DNA of 64,000 bases, taken from the IMG/VR virus record IMGVR_UViG_3300001398_000002, positions 91,232 through 155,231 of that record. The stretch is one strand, 5' to 3'. The DNA comes from a virus. A program made the translations under genes and the position numbers. The notes beneath the pieces were generated by a model. The model did no database searches. It was not told the origin of the DNA and was given only the letters and a program-made list of their open reading frames with translations. Each line of letters starts with the position of its first letter. Position 1 is the stretch's first letter. Shown one piece after another: positions 37,511 to 45,319 of this stretch.

Positions 37511-38454
37511 TTCCGGCGACACTCACTGGCCTGGCTGTGGGGGATAGTCTTGGAGGGCCCTTTGAAACCCATCACTTCTCCTCGGAAGCGTTGCTGGACT
37601 GGGATGGTTCCTTCCGCTCATGGGACATCAACACCCTTCAGCCCAATCTGAAGCCAGGGCAGTGGACTGACGACACGAAGATGGCCACAGCCCTGGCCAC
37701 GAGCCTAGCGGCCAGCGGAACCTATGACCCCGTAGGGGCAGCTCAGAACTACATTGAGTGGTATGCCTCCAACGACCACAGAGGTATGGGCAAAGCCACC
37801 AAGGAGGCCCTGGAGCGTATCCTGAGTGGGCACCACTGGCTCGACTCCGGTGTGCCCAGCGAAGGGAACGGTTCGGCTATGCGGGCCGCCCCCCTGGGCT
37901 TGTTCTACTACAACAGCCCAGGAACGGCCGCCATCGCCGCCAGGATCGACTCTCGAATCACGCACAGCTCGGAGGCATCCGTCGAAGGGGCCGTTATCAT
38001 TGCAGTGGCTACAGCCCTGCTAGTGAATGCCCCTCCGCCAAACTTGGACCCACGCTCCGACGACAATTTCATCCGAAGAGTCCTGTACTACACAACGTAC
38101 GAGGGGGACATCATCTCGAAGCTCGTGGATGTCCAGGATCTCCTAAGTGAGCTTCCCACAGAGCCCGTCGCCCGCCTCAAGGAAACCTTGAAGGCTCTTT
38201 TGGAGATGGGGACCGGAGCCCACGTGGTTCAGACGGTTCCAGCCGCCCTCCTCTGTTTTCTGGCCACCAGCAACTTTGCCGATGCTGTTGAGATCGCTGT
38301 CCGAGCTGGCGGGGACACGGACACAACCGCCGCCATCACCGGGGCATTGGCAGGGACCTTCTACGGAGTAGGACAGGTTCAGCCCTACTTGAATGAGCTT
38401 GAAGACGCTCCCATTCTCCTTCGGCTGGACAAGGAACTGTACGAGAAACCATGA
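37507..38454 (+). CDS. ADP-ribosylglycohydrolase (DraG/ARH family)
   Basis: 315 aa. Metal and substrate motifs in order: GDSLGGPFE, GQWTDDTKMA, GNGSAMRAAPLG and GGDTDTTAAITGALAGTFYG. These make the binuclear Mg site of ARH enzymes, which remove ADP-ribose from proteins or nucleic acids. Full length. It could reverse host ADP-ribosylation or recycle ADP-ribose from NAD+-consuming defence; the NAD+ genes are close by (32.9-36.4 kb). Confidence 0.93.
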   Translation: MIPATLTGLAVGDSLGGPFETHHFSSEALLDWDGSFRSWDINTLQPNLKPGQWTDDTKMATALATSLAASGTYDPVGAAQNYIEWYASNDHRGMGKATKEALERILSGHHWLDSGVPSEGNGSAMRAAPLGLFYYNSPGTAAIAARIDSRITHSSEASVEGAVIIAVATALLVNAPPPNLDPRSDDNFIRRVLYYTTYEGDIISKLVDVQDLLSELPTEPVARLKETLKALLEMGTGAHVVQTVPAALLCFLATSNFADAVEIAVRAGGDTDTTAAITGALAGTFYGVGQVQPYLNELEDAPILLRLDKELYEKP

Positions 38455-38645
38455 TCACATTTCTCCTCATTGTCATCGCAGTACTTCTGGCTGTAATCGG
38501 CTGCTTTTGGAGTATAGGGCCATGTGGAGAATCTTCGAATCCCTTAAGTCTCACTTGCATTGGACGTAGGGAAGATCATGAAGACCTACACAATCACGTA
38601 CGACGGCCACACCCCCAATCATTCCAGCCCAATTCCAGCGCCTGA
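38451..38645 (+). CDS. Small membrane protein (64 aa)
   Basis: ATGA overlap with the previous gene. MITFLLIVIAVLLAVIGCFW is one transmembrane helix; the tail is polar and overlaps the next gene. Function unknown. Confidence 0.55.
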   Translation: MITFLLIVIAVLLAVIGCFWSIGPCGESSNPLSLTCIGRREDHEDLHNHVRRPHPQSFQPNSSA

Positions 38646-38916
38646 GCGTGATGTGATCCCCGGAGACATCTACGAATTCACCCGGGAATATTCGACCTTA
38701 GCAGGTGTGATCTACAATGTTGGGGACCAAGTGGAGATCCTCGACAGGACAACCCAAGCACCTCATCGTCGAGCTTCCTCTCAGAACTTCGTGGTAAAGT
38801 GTAAACACTTTACCAGCGTCTGGTCTAACATTCCGTGGGCGGTAGCCGAAGGCAGGCTAATCTTCGTGTCGTCTACGGTAGAACGCCTAGCCGCTTCCTC
38901 GCAGCCGTCGCGATAG
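38578..38916 (+). CDS. Hypothetical protein (112 aa)
   Basis: Start MKTYTITYDGHTPNHSSPIP at 38578. Beta-rich, soluble, no motif. Its end overlaps the converging gene at 38873. Confidence 0.65.
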   Translation: MKTYTITYDGHTPNHSSPIPAPERDVIPGDIYEFTREYSTLAGVIYNVGDQVEILDRTTQAPHRRASSQNFVVKCKHFTSVWSNIPWAVAEGRLIFVSSTVERLAASSQPSR

Positions 38917-39199
38917 TGAAGAGATCCTCTGGGAAGGCATCTGCTGAAGTCAGCATAGATAACCAGGGACTATTACCAGCCTTGGGGAAGCGCTCTACAA
39001 CTTCCTTACGGTAGGCTTCAATTGCGATCCTAGGCTGGCCTTCCAACACCCCTGGGAATTTGGTCAGAAGCTCGAATTCGAGAAGCATGAGGACCCCCAG
39101 TTCAAGAGCCTCGGGATCTCCAAACATAGGGCCGTGGCTATGGAACGCCTCAAGGCGTTTCGTCACAAATCTTTCGACCCGCTTCTTCATGTTTTCCAT
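38873..39199 (-). CDS. Hypothetical protein (108 aa)
   Basis: MENMKKRVERFVTKRLEAFH; helical. GGTGTA lies nine bases before the ATG, and the divergent GroES gene has its own GGTGTATA beside it. Confidence 0.7.
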   Translation of the reverse strand: MENMKKRVERFVTKRLEAFHSHGPMFGDPEALELGVLMLLEFELLTKFPGVLEGQPRIAIEAYRKEVVERFPKAGNSPWLSMLTSADAFPEDLFTIATAARKRLGVLP

Positions 39200-39201
39200 T
39201 A

Positions 39202-39226
39202 CACCGATCTGGTGTATAGCCTAGAT
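39202..39226. promoter_or_regulatory. Divergent pair of GGTGTA promoter-like motifs
   Basis: GGTGTAATGG faces the gene at 39199 (nine bases before its ATG) and GGTGTATAGC faces GroES. The GroES copy leaves room for AAGGAG before the ATG. Confidence 0.6.
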
Positions 39227-39237
39227 CAAGGAGTCAC

Positions 39238-39552
39238 ATGGCAAAGACCGTCAAAGACATCACCCCTCTTCACGATAACGTAGTCATTCAAGTCATCGAG
39301 CGCGAAGGCGTCACCAAGGGTGGGATCTACATCCCCCCGACCGCACGGGATCATGACCTCTCCTGGCGTGCCTCTGTCATTTCCGTAGGCCCAGGTCGCA
39401 TCCTCGAAAACGGACGCCGCGTCGAATCTGACGTTCGCAAGGGAGATACTGTGCTCCTGGGTAAGTACATGGGTACTGAGGTCGAGCTGGAAGGCGTCAA
39501 GTACGTCATCGTCAAGGAAGAACACATCCTCGGAGTCGAGGAACCCGTCTGA
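39238..39552 (+). CDS. groES: GroES-type co-chaperonin
   Basis: 104 aa. PLHDNVVIQVIEREGVTKGG, then the mobile-loop region GGIYIPPTARDHD and VISVGPGRILENGRRV match GroES. It would cap host GroEL, as phage T4 gp31 does. Preceded by AAGGAG and a GGTGTATA motif. Confidence 0.95.
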   Translation: MAKTVKDITPLHDNVVIQVIEREGVTKGGIYIPPTARDHDLSWRASVISVGPGRILENGRRVESDVRKGDTVLLGKYMGTEVELEGVKYVIVKEEHILGVEEPV

Positions 39553-39887
39553 TGCCTAGCTTGCCCCGATGCCTAGCTTGTTCCCAGGAGAACTGTGCGT
39601 TCAAAGCGTGTGCTTGTTCTTGTCACAAGGACGGGGACGAGCCTGAGGTAAAGGGGTTGGATTCCGACCTTGAGACTATGAATCGTGCTGGGCTACTAGC
39701 CGAAGTCAAGAAGCTCAGGGCCGGAATCCGTACTCATCGAGATGCCACGGGACACAACCTCTGTTGGTTTGTCCCCGAGCTTTGGAGTCTGTTACCTGAG
39801 AGGGTCGAGCCCACCCCTGAGGTCCCCGCTCAAGACGAGTTCCTCCGTTGCTGTGCAACCTACCGCCAGACCCTGAACAAACCATGA
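39552..39887 (+). CDS. Hypothetical protein with Cys-rich N-terminus (111 aa)
   Basis: CLACSQENCAFKACACSCHK at the N-terminus can bind Zn. The C-terminal ATGHNLCWFVPELWSLLPE is a block I associate with many phage hypothetical proteins. Overlaps GroES by one base and the next gene by four. Confidence 0.75.
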   Translation: MPSLPRCLACSQENCAFKACACSCHKDGDEPEVKGLDSDLETMNRAGLLAEVKKLRAGIRTHRDATGHNLCWFVPELWSLLPERVEPTPEVPAQDEFLRCCATYRQTLNKP

Positions 39888-40225
39888 CACAACAATACGT
39901 AGAACGACCGATGATGCAGGCTGAGAGCTTCTCCCTCGCATCTGAGTTAGGTCTTTACGCAGGGCACTCCTTTTCTGCGGCCCCTCCTTCAAGGAAGCCC
40001 AAGAAAGAATGCCTATGTACGTATTGCGGACAGAAGCACCCAAATGTGCTCATATCCGTGTTGTGCTGCCTCTTCTCTCCCGCACCTACTGGGTGGTGCG
40101 CTTGGTGTGGGGACCCTGTGAGGGGTAAAGGCAAGGCCAAAAAGCGAAGCTTCTGTTCAATCCCTTGCGCCAACTCACTTCGAACTGACGCACTCATGAA
40201 TCGTGGTTACAAACAACGTTCTTGA
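39884..40225 (+). CDS. Zinc-finger protein (113 aa)
   Basis: CTYCGQKHP and CAWCGDPVRGKGKAKKRSFC then SIPC form two Cys pairs of the type found at the N-termini of HNH nucleases here. No HNH core is present, so it may be a stand-alone finger or HNH debris. Confidence 0.6.
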   Translation: MTQQYVERPMMQAESFSLASELGLYAGHSFSAAPPSRKPKKECLCTYCGQKHPNVLISVLCCLFSPAPTGWCAWCGDPVRGKGKAKKRSFCSIPCANSLRTDALMNRGYKQRS

Positions 40226-40231
40226 AATTTA

Positions 40232-40324
40232 GCCCATGTCGCTCAGTGGTCCAGAGCAGCAAATTCTAAATTTGCGTGAAATTCTAACGAATTCGGAACG
40301 TGGGTTCGAATCCCACCGTGGGCA
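40232..40324 (+). tRNA. Amber suppressor tRNA (anticodon CTA), class II
   Basis: Plus strand. Acceptor GCCCATG/CGTGGGC, discriminator A, D-arm GCTC-AGTGGTCCA-GAGC, anticodon stem GCAAA/TTTGC with loop TTCTAAA, long variable arm AATTC-TAAC-GAATT, T-arm GTGGG-TTCGAAT-CCCAC. All stems are sound. Anticodon CTA reads UAG. Class II with A73 suggests charging with Leu or Tyr. No CCA encoded. Confidence 0.88.
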
Positions 40325-40460
40325 CGGATATGCTTTCGTATGGCATTGTCGGATACTCCAAGTTCTCTAGCCAGCACAGTGAACGGGGTTGTCTTGAGAC
40401 GGTCTAAGATCGTCTCCAAGGGCGGCCATGCGATCTTTTTTGGGTGGGCCTTAGGGTCCT
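40325..40460 (-). pseudogene. HNH C-terminal (HTH) debris between two tRNAs
   Basis: The minus-strand frame reads KIAWPPLETILDRLKTTPFT, then VLARELGVSDNAIRKHIRA, the C-terminal HTH of the array HNH proteins. No nuclease core remains, and the frame runs on antisense into the amber tRNA. Confidence 0.7.
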
Positions 40461-40465
40461 TATTA

Positions 40466-40558
40466 GCTCCTATCGCTCAGCGGCCAGAGCAGCAGATTCT
40501 TAAAACTGCAAGAGTCCTTACGGACGAAGATCGTGGGTTCGAGTCCCACCGTGGGGCG
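40466..40558 (+). tRNA. Degraded or frameshift-type class II tRNA, sister of the amber tRNA
   Basis: It shares D-arm and T-arm with 40232-40324. The acceptor pairs only at GCTCC/GGGGC, and the anticodon region GCAGA-TTCTTAAA-ACTGC has an 8-base loop that could expose CTT, TTA or a four-base anticodon. Probably decaying, possibly a special suppressor. Confidence 0.45.
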
Positions 40559-40559
40559 C

Positions 40560-40781
40560 TCAGTAGAACCGCCAGAGATCCCTGTAGACGGTTTTGGGCC
40601 GACGATCGGGAAGCTCGTCAAACCTTTCGAGGTCCATCAATCGACGGGTCAGGATGCGCCAGTCTCGGGCAGACCTGTTCCGCACTGATTTCAGTGACCT
40701 AGGTCTGTAGCTGTAGGCGTACTTGCGTCCACGGCGGCGAAGGGATTTGTGCTTGTTTTTGCGTCTGTAGTTGATGTGCAT
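40560..40781 (-). CDS. Very basic small protein (73 aa)
   Basis: MHINYRRKNKHKSLRRRGRK; over one third Arg/Lys, likely nucleic-acid binding. It lies 22 bases after the PTH2 gene on the same strand. Confidence 0.6.
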   Translation of the reverse strand: MHINYRRKNKHKSLRRRGRKYAYSYRPRSLKSVRNRSARDWRILTRRLMDLERFDELPDRRPKTVYRDLWRFY

Positions 40782-40802
40782 AACTACATGAGCACACCCT
40801 CC

Positions 40803-41153
40803 TTACTTGAACGCCAACGGCAGACCTCGGCACAGCTTCTTTGCTGCCGGGCCGAATGCCACTGCTGTGAGTTCGTTGTCACGATCAGGTTCCCTAAAAG
40901 GTGCCGCGGATATACCACACACCCTAGCCTTTTCCAAAAGATGATTCAGCTAGGTCTCGTCCCTGACCTCCAGAAGAGCCAAGGTATTGGACTCTCGATA
41001 CCAGATGGCGTCTTCGAGGGGATACAGGTGGTTGAACTCACGGAGGGCGTGAGCGGCTTGAACCGCCCGCTGACCCACCGGGAGGTCCGTCCTGGTTACG
41101 AGATAGACTTTGGCGGGTTGCATCGGGGTTTTGCCCGAGTCTTGACTGCTCAT
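40803..41153 (-). CDS. PTH2-type peptidyl-tRNA hydrolase with in-frame TAG
   Basis: First part: KVYLVTRTDLPVGQRAVQAA, then HALREFNHLYPLEDAIWYRE and SNTLALLEVRDET, followed by TAG at 40950-40952. In the same frame the protein continues LNHLLEKARVCGISAAPFRE and PDRDNELTAVAFGPAAKKLC to TAA at 40803. The parts before and after are one PTH2-family domain. Full length needs UAG decoding; the CTA-anticodon tRNA at 40232 is 480 bases away. A recent nonsense mutation is the alternative. The start touches the TnpB stop. Confidence 0.85.
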
Positions 41154-42305
41154 TTAAGCCGCCCTTTCTCTGGACTTCGGCTGGCCTTGCAGGCCACGAA
41201 CCTCGCTCAAACCGAGCGCTTTTATATTCAATGCAGCGTTCTGATCTCGATCCATGATGAGTCCACACTGAGGGCAATCATGGACGCGGTCCCGAAGTCC
41301 CTTTGGGACAACGGTTCCGCAGGCATGACACCTCTGTGTGGTCCCTCTTGGATCTACCGCCACCGCTAATTTGCCAGCGTTCTCAGCTTTGCTTTTTAGG
41401 CAGTGGATTGTGATTGACCAGGATGCGTCCAAGATTGATTTCGCTAGAGACGAGCCCTCGATCATTGAGTGGATCGAGAGGTCTTCGTAACAGACTACAT
41501 CAAAGCGGTCGAAGAGAGATTTTGCCAGCTTTCTGGCGTGATCTAACCTCTGATTCTTGATGTGGGCATGAGCCCTTTGAACAAGGACTTTTGCTCGCTG
41601 GCGAGAGCGGCTGCCCCTGCGCTTACGTGATAAAGAACGTTGGCGCTTGGCTAACAACTCTTGGCCAGCTCGGAAGAGCCTAGGATTGTCAAGGACATCC
41701 CCGGAGTCCAATGTCGCGAAGTGGGTGAGTCCTAGGTCGATGCCGACGGAATTCGTGAGGTCGACATCAATCTTGGGGGCGACTCCTAGATCGCACTGGA
41801 AGATAACGAACCAACGATCCCCATCTCGCTTGACAATGATGTCCTTGATCGTCCCCTTGTGAGGTCGATACTGGTTGAACTTGACCAGGCCTAGCTTGGG
41901 GATAGGCACTTGAGCTGAGGAGCCTTTGACCTTGGAAATGACCTCACAGAAACGGCCCATCAACGAGAAAGAATCGTAACGCTTACTGCTCTTGAATCTG
42001 GGGAAGCCAGGGGCTTCACCAGATTTCACACGACGGAAAAATGCCTTGTAAGCAAGGTCAAGGCGCTTGAGGGGGGATCTGAGGATAGCTGCTGGGATTG
42101 CTCCGAATGCGGGGTCCTGAGATCGGATTAGGGTCAGTGACCGGTATTGGTCGTAACAGGAAGTCTCTTTTTTGAGCTTGACCCAAGAACCCTTCTTCTC
42201 TTCCAAGGCCCCGTTGTATAGGCTACCGCACGCTAAGAGCCAGTCGGCCAAAGTAGCCTCCTGGTCCTTCGTAGGATGTAACGGGTAGCGATAGGAGCGA
42301 ATCAT
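41154..42305 (-). CDS. tnpB: TnpB, copy 1 (RNA-guided RuvC-type nuclease)
   Basis: 383 aa, full length. N-terminal RSYRYPLHPTKDQEATL, then NSVGIDLGLTHFATL (first RuvC Asp), VCYEDLSI (Glu), the CHACGTVVP...CPQCG zinc finger, and MDRDQNAALNIKA (last Asp). TnpB nucleases of IS200/IS605 cut DNA guided by RNA made from the element end. No TnpA transposase is in the window. Starts within the 3' end of the small gene at 42302 (ATGA). Confidence 0.93.
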   Translation of the reverse strand: MIRSYRYPLHPTKDQEATLADWLLACGSLYNGALEEKKGSWVKLKKETSCYDQYRSLTLIRSQDPAFGAIPAAILRSPLKRLDLAYKAFFRRVKSGEAPGFPRFKSSKRYDSFSLMGRFCEVISKVKGSSAQVPIPKLGLVKFNQYRPHKGTIKDIIVKRDGDRWFVIFQCDLGVAPKIDVDLTNSVGIDLGLTHFATLDSGDVLDNPRLFRAGQELLAKRQRSLSRKRRGSRSRQRAKVLVQRAHAHIKNQRLDHARKLAKSLFDRFDVVCYEDLSIHSMIEGSSLAKSILDASWSITIHCLKSKAENAGKLAVAVDPRGTTQRCHACGTVVPKGLRDRVHDCPQCGLIMDRDQNAALNIKALGLSEVRGLQGQPKSRERAA

Positions 42306-42433
42306 TCAGGCAATACTAGCACAATAGTTTTTATAGGACATCGGCATTTGTGCTTCGGGCAGGTAGGGGTGTTCACGTAGGGAACGCAGCTCAGATGGGT
42401 AGCGACTTCAGTGCATTGAGGCCCGGTGCCCAC
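42302..42433 (-). CDS. Small Cys-rich protein (43 aa)
   Basis: GTG start; CVPYVNTPTCPKHKCRCPIK holds a possible zinc site. Its TGA overlaps the TnpB start by 4 bases, which supports coupling, and it lies in frame after the stop of 42467-43384. Short, so uncertain. Confidence 0.4.
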   Translation of the reverse strand: MGTGPQCTEVATHLSCVPYVNTPTCPKHKCRCPIKTIVLVLPE

Positions 42434-42466
42434 ACTCCGATATTCGTCTTCATCGTCAACGGGGAG

Positions 42467-43384
42467 TCACTCCCGGTGCTCACATTTGGGCGCAATGATC
42501 TTTTTGGCATATGCGAAAGCCGCTAGGATGCTGTCGGCAGAGTGTTCTCGGAAGAACTTGTCCTCAAGGGTCTTCCCGTCCTTGAACAAGCTCAGCTTCA
42601 CGGGGCCTGTATTCACAGCCCATTCGAAGTCGATTGTGTAAGGCTGGGTCGGAGTCTTGGAGGCAATGCGCTTGCAAAAGCGGCTCTCCTCGATCGTAAA
42701 CTCCGTGTCCCAACCCTGATGGGTCCGGCCAACACTGTAGTGAGCCTCCGGATTCAGCAGAGGGTCTTTCAGCTCCTCAACGAAGGCCAGGTAGAGGGGG
42801 TCGTTGTCGAAGAATTCCGTCCACCACTGCTCGTGCTTCCTACGGCGATCAGCACGGTCAAGCATCGCCTCGGTCGAAACCCAGAGCTTCTCTGCGGCCT
42901 GACCTGAGATCATGTTGTAGAGCAAGTCCTGGTCATCGAAGTTTATTCGGCCCCACCAGGCCACCACTTCATTGCCCGAGAAGTCCAAGGGAGGCCGCTC
43001 TTTAGCTCGCTTGTAATAACCCTCTGAGTCCTTGCAGTGAGCCCCTATGGTGCGTTGCCCTCCCGTATAGTCCGTGTGCTTGCCTACGCTCTCCTGGAAG
43101 TCCTTGTGGCGAAAGTACAGCTCTTTGATCTGGTCATCATCGAGCTGGACGATCGCGAAGTTCCTCCCATTGAGGTAACCCTCTTCTGGTTCCGGGCTCA
43201 GGCCTACTACGCCGTCGAGAACGCATTCGATCCAGTACTCCCGGGCATCCATCCGGACGACACCCGAAAGCATCCCGTCCCAATAGTTGCTATGCCAAAG
43301 GACCTCGAAGTCTTTTCCCCGCTCCTTGAACGGGAACTCTCGAATCGCTAGGAAGTCAGCTTTGGCCTCAGCTAGGGTTGTCAT
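42467..43384 (-). CDS. Hypothetical protein (305 aa)
   Basis: MTTLAEAKADFLAIREFPFK; Trp/Tyr-rich and acidic with no known domain (e.g. WHSNYWDGMLSGVVRMDARE). Overlaps 43368-43733 by 17 bases. Normal codon use. Confidence 0.7.
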   Translation of the reverse strand: MTTLAEAKADFLAIREFPFKERGKDFEVLWHSNYWDGMLSGVVRMDAREYWIECVLDGVVGLSPEPEEGYLNGRNFAIVQLDDDQIKELYFRHKDFQESVGKHTDYTGGQRTIGAHCKDSEGYYKRAKERPPLDFSGNEVVAWWGRINFDDQDLLYNMISGQAAEKLWVSTEAMLDRADRRRKHEQWWTEFFDNDPLYLAFVEELKDPLLNPEAHYSVGRTHQGWDTEFTIEESRFCKRIASKTPTQPYTIDFEWAVNTGPVKLSLFKDGKTLEDKFFREHSADSILAAFAYAKKIIAPKCEHRE

Positions 43385-43733
43385 CAGCCCAGGACCCTTC
43401 CGAGGCCTTGGCCTCGTCGTCGTTGCCGAATGCCGTCTGGATGATGGCTGTCACCCGGTAAACGCTAGGTTCCTCGTGGCAGGTCGCCTCCAGCACCTTG
43501 TAGGCCCGACCCCGAAGCAGGCCGTAGGCGATGTAGTGGGCTCTCAGGCTGAACTGGGTATTGATGACGTAGTGATTCTTGAGATCACAACGCTCCTGGC
43601 CTGTCTCCGGCCTGTGCTTGCCTGTGGCGTCGAACCTCAGGTCGAACAACTTGGCCCGAAGCTCTGGCTTCTCAGCAGAAAATGTCTTGATGGCCTCTCG
43701 AACGTGACTGATCGCGGCTTTATGAGAATTCAT
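43368..43733 (-). CDS. Hypothetical protein (121 aa)
   Basis: MNSHKAAISHVREAIKTFSA; soluble, helical start then mixed. Reads into 42467-43384, so the two form an operon. No motif known. Confidence 0.7.
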   Translation of the reverse strand: MNSHKAAISHVREAIKTFSAEKPELRAKLFDLRFDATGKHRPETGQERCDLKNHYVINTQFSLRAHYIAYGLLRGRAYKVLEATCHEEPSVYRVTAIIQTAFGNDDEAKASEGSWADDNPS

Positions 43734-43874
43734 AATCGACTCCTGTAGTTAGATGGTGGCCTATATGGGTATATGGGTAGACACACGCTACGGGAGGGGC
43801 TCGCGATTTATGTGGCGGAGGCAGCTACAAGAACATGCTGGGAATACTAAGGGTTGTGGCACCAGCTGTCAAGG

Positions 43875-44249
43875 CTACTTTCGATGGACCTCGTATGGAA
43901 TGACGGGGACTGCATTTTTTATGCGTCCGTGCATGTCCCGACTACCCTTCCCCAGGTTTGGATCCTTGTGGAATATCAGGGCCAAGTCGAAGTAGTCCCC
44001 TTCAATGTGCTCACGGTCAAGCATCACCTGGTTTCTGAGGGGTCCGGCCGAGGGCCAGGTCCTACCGTCGGCTTCAGCCGGGTAGCCCCGCACTACGAAT
44101 CCTAGGCGTCGTCCTACGTCGGCGGCAATGCGGTCGGCCCCAGCGCAGTCCCCGTGGATGAGGACGGTACCTGGAGGGAAGCGTTTCAGAACAGCTTCGA
44201 TAGGCTTCTGGTCTAACCATTTCCTCGACCCGCAGACCAAAACCTTCAT
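43875..44249 (-). CDS. SLOG-domain protein (DUF2493/YspA-like)
   Basis: 124 aa. VLVCGSRKW, IHGDCAGADRIAADVGRRLG and the AGPLRNQVML segment are the nucleotide-binding loops of the SLOG superfamily (DprA/YspA type). Such proteins bind nucleotide or NAD-derived ligands and occur in phages and defence systems. GGTGTA lies nine bases before the start. Confidence 0.85.
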   Translation of the reverse strand: MKVLVCGSRKWLDQKPIEAVLKRFPPGTVLIHGDCAGADRIAADVGRRLGFVVRGYPAEADGRTWPSAGPLRNQVMLDREHIEGDYFDLALIFHKDPNLGKGSRDMHGRIKNAVPVIPYEVHRK

Positions 44250-44305
44250 CCAGGATTTTACACCGGGGTTATAGGCACATCTTCCTAGGCGGTGTAGGTA
44301 CAGGG

Positions 44306-44533
44306 ATGATTAACTCTGAAAAGTCCCGTGTCCTGATCAACGACTTCGCCAAAGACATCATCGAGCTGGTTCGAGAGAGCCTCCTCGAAGAGACCCAGAA
44401 TATCCTTGCCGCCAAGTTCGAGGCCCGTCAGTTGCCGGCCGCAAGAAGCCCGAAGAGGCTTGGCAGCCCCAAGTCACGGGTCAAGATCTTGGCCGAGCCC
44501 ACTGGCCCTCAGTTGCCAACCTCAGAGATCTGA
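44306..44533 (+). CDS. Hypothetical protein (75 aa)
   Basis: MINSEKSRVLINDFAKDIIE; helical first half, Pro-rich tail. GGTGTA is nine bases before the ATG. Followed by a bidirectional terminator. Confidence 0.65.
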   Translation: MINSEKSRVLINDFAKDIIELVRESLLEETQNILAAKFEARQLPAARSPKRLGSPKSRVKILAEPTGPQLPTSEI

Positions 44534-44568
44534 GGTATGGGTTGAAATGAGTTGAAACGCTAGGAAGT

Positions 44569-44605
44569 AGAACCCTCAAAGACCCTGGTCGCCTTTGAGG
44601 GTTCT
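44569..44605. terminator. Bidirectional terminator-like hairpin
   Basis: 13-bp perfect stem AGAACCCTCAAAG/CTTTGAGGGTTCT between convergent genes 44306 and 44613. No long T run, so strength is uncertain. Confidence 0.7.
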
Positions 44606-44612
44606 GCGCTAT

Positions 44613-45050
44613 TTAGACTCCGGTTGAGCCGAAGCCGCCCGATCCACGATCGGTCTCGGACAGGGTTTCGACGACAATGAATTCAGCTTGGGTGACTGGG
44701 GCGATCACCAGTTGGGCGATACGGTCTCCCGGGTTAATCACATAGGGCTCACTGCCTAGGTTGATCAGTAAAACCCCGATCTCTGCTCGGTAGTCGCTGT
44801 CAATTGTACCAGGGCCGTTAGTGATACTGATGCCATGCTTCATGGCCAGCCCAGAACGGGGGCGTACCTGCCCCTCATAGCCTTCAGGAAGAGCGATGGC
44901 GATCCCGGTGGGCACTGCTGCCCTCTCGAACGGAGCGAGCTTCAGAGGCTCTTTAAGTGCTGCCTGGAGGTCAACAGCTGCCGCCCCAGAGGTGGCATAG
45001 CTTGGAGCTTTGGTGACGATGTCACCTAGGAGTTTTATTTCAACTTTCAT
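44613..45050 (-). CDS. dut: dUTPase
   Basis: 145 aa from [10 protein letters not shown] at 45050. All five trimeric dUTPase motifs: [55 protein letters not shown] (C-terminal P-loop-like arm). It hydrolyses dUTP to dUMP and pairs with the dCTP deaminase at 25822. Confidence 0.96.
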   Translation of the reverse strand: MKVEIKLLGDIVTKAPSYATSGAAAVDLQAALKEPLKLAPFERAAVPTGIAIALPEGYEGQVRPRSGLAMKHGISITNGPGTIDSDYRAEIGVLLINLGSEPYVINPGDRIAQLVIAPVTQAEFIVVETLSETDRGSGGFGSTGV

Positions 45051-45052
45051 AA

Positions 45053-45319
45053 TCATACTTTCGGGTAGGGGTTGACTGGAGCGCTTCCGCCGATGGCAAA
45101 GTTCACTCGGATATTGCCCGCAGAGCAACCCTCGTTCCAGGTCTTGTGAGCGACCTTGGCTTCGAGTAGGGCGAACGCCTGAGCTGCCGTTGCCATACGG
45201 ACGTAGGTTTCTCCTCCGGTACCGACCCTAACGTACTCGGAGGCAGAACTGGGATCGTCCCGCCAGTCGCCGCCGTAGGTGACTTCGTAAGCGAGTTCTC
45301 GATGGGCTTGAGTGGTCAC
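45053..45319 (-). CDS. Hypothetical protein (88 aa)
   Basis: GTG start at 45319 overlapping the nadD stop (GTGA). [20 protein letters not shown] then a beta-rich region. Located between nadD and dut in one operon; function unknown. Confidence 0.65.
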   Translation of the reverse strand: MTTQAHRELAYEVTYGGDWRDDPSSASEYVRVGTGGETYVRMATAAQAFALLEAKVAHKTWNEGCSAGNIRVNFAIGGSAPVNPYPKV

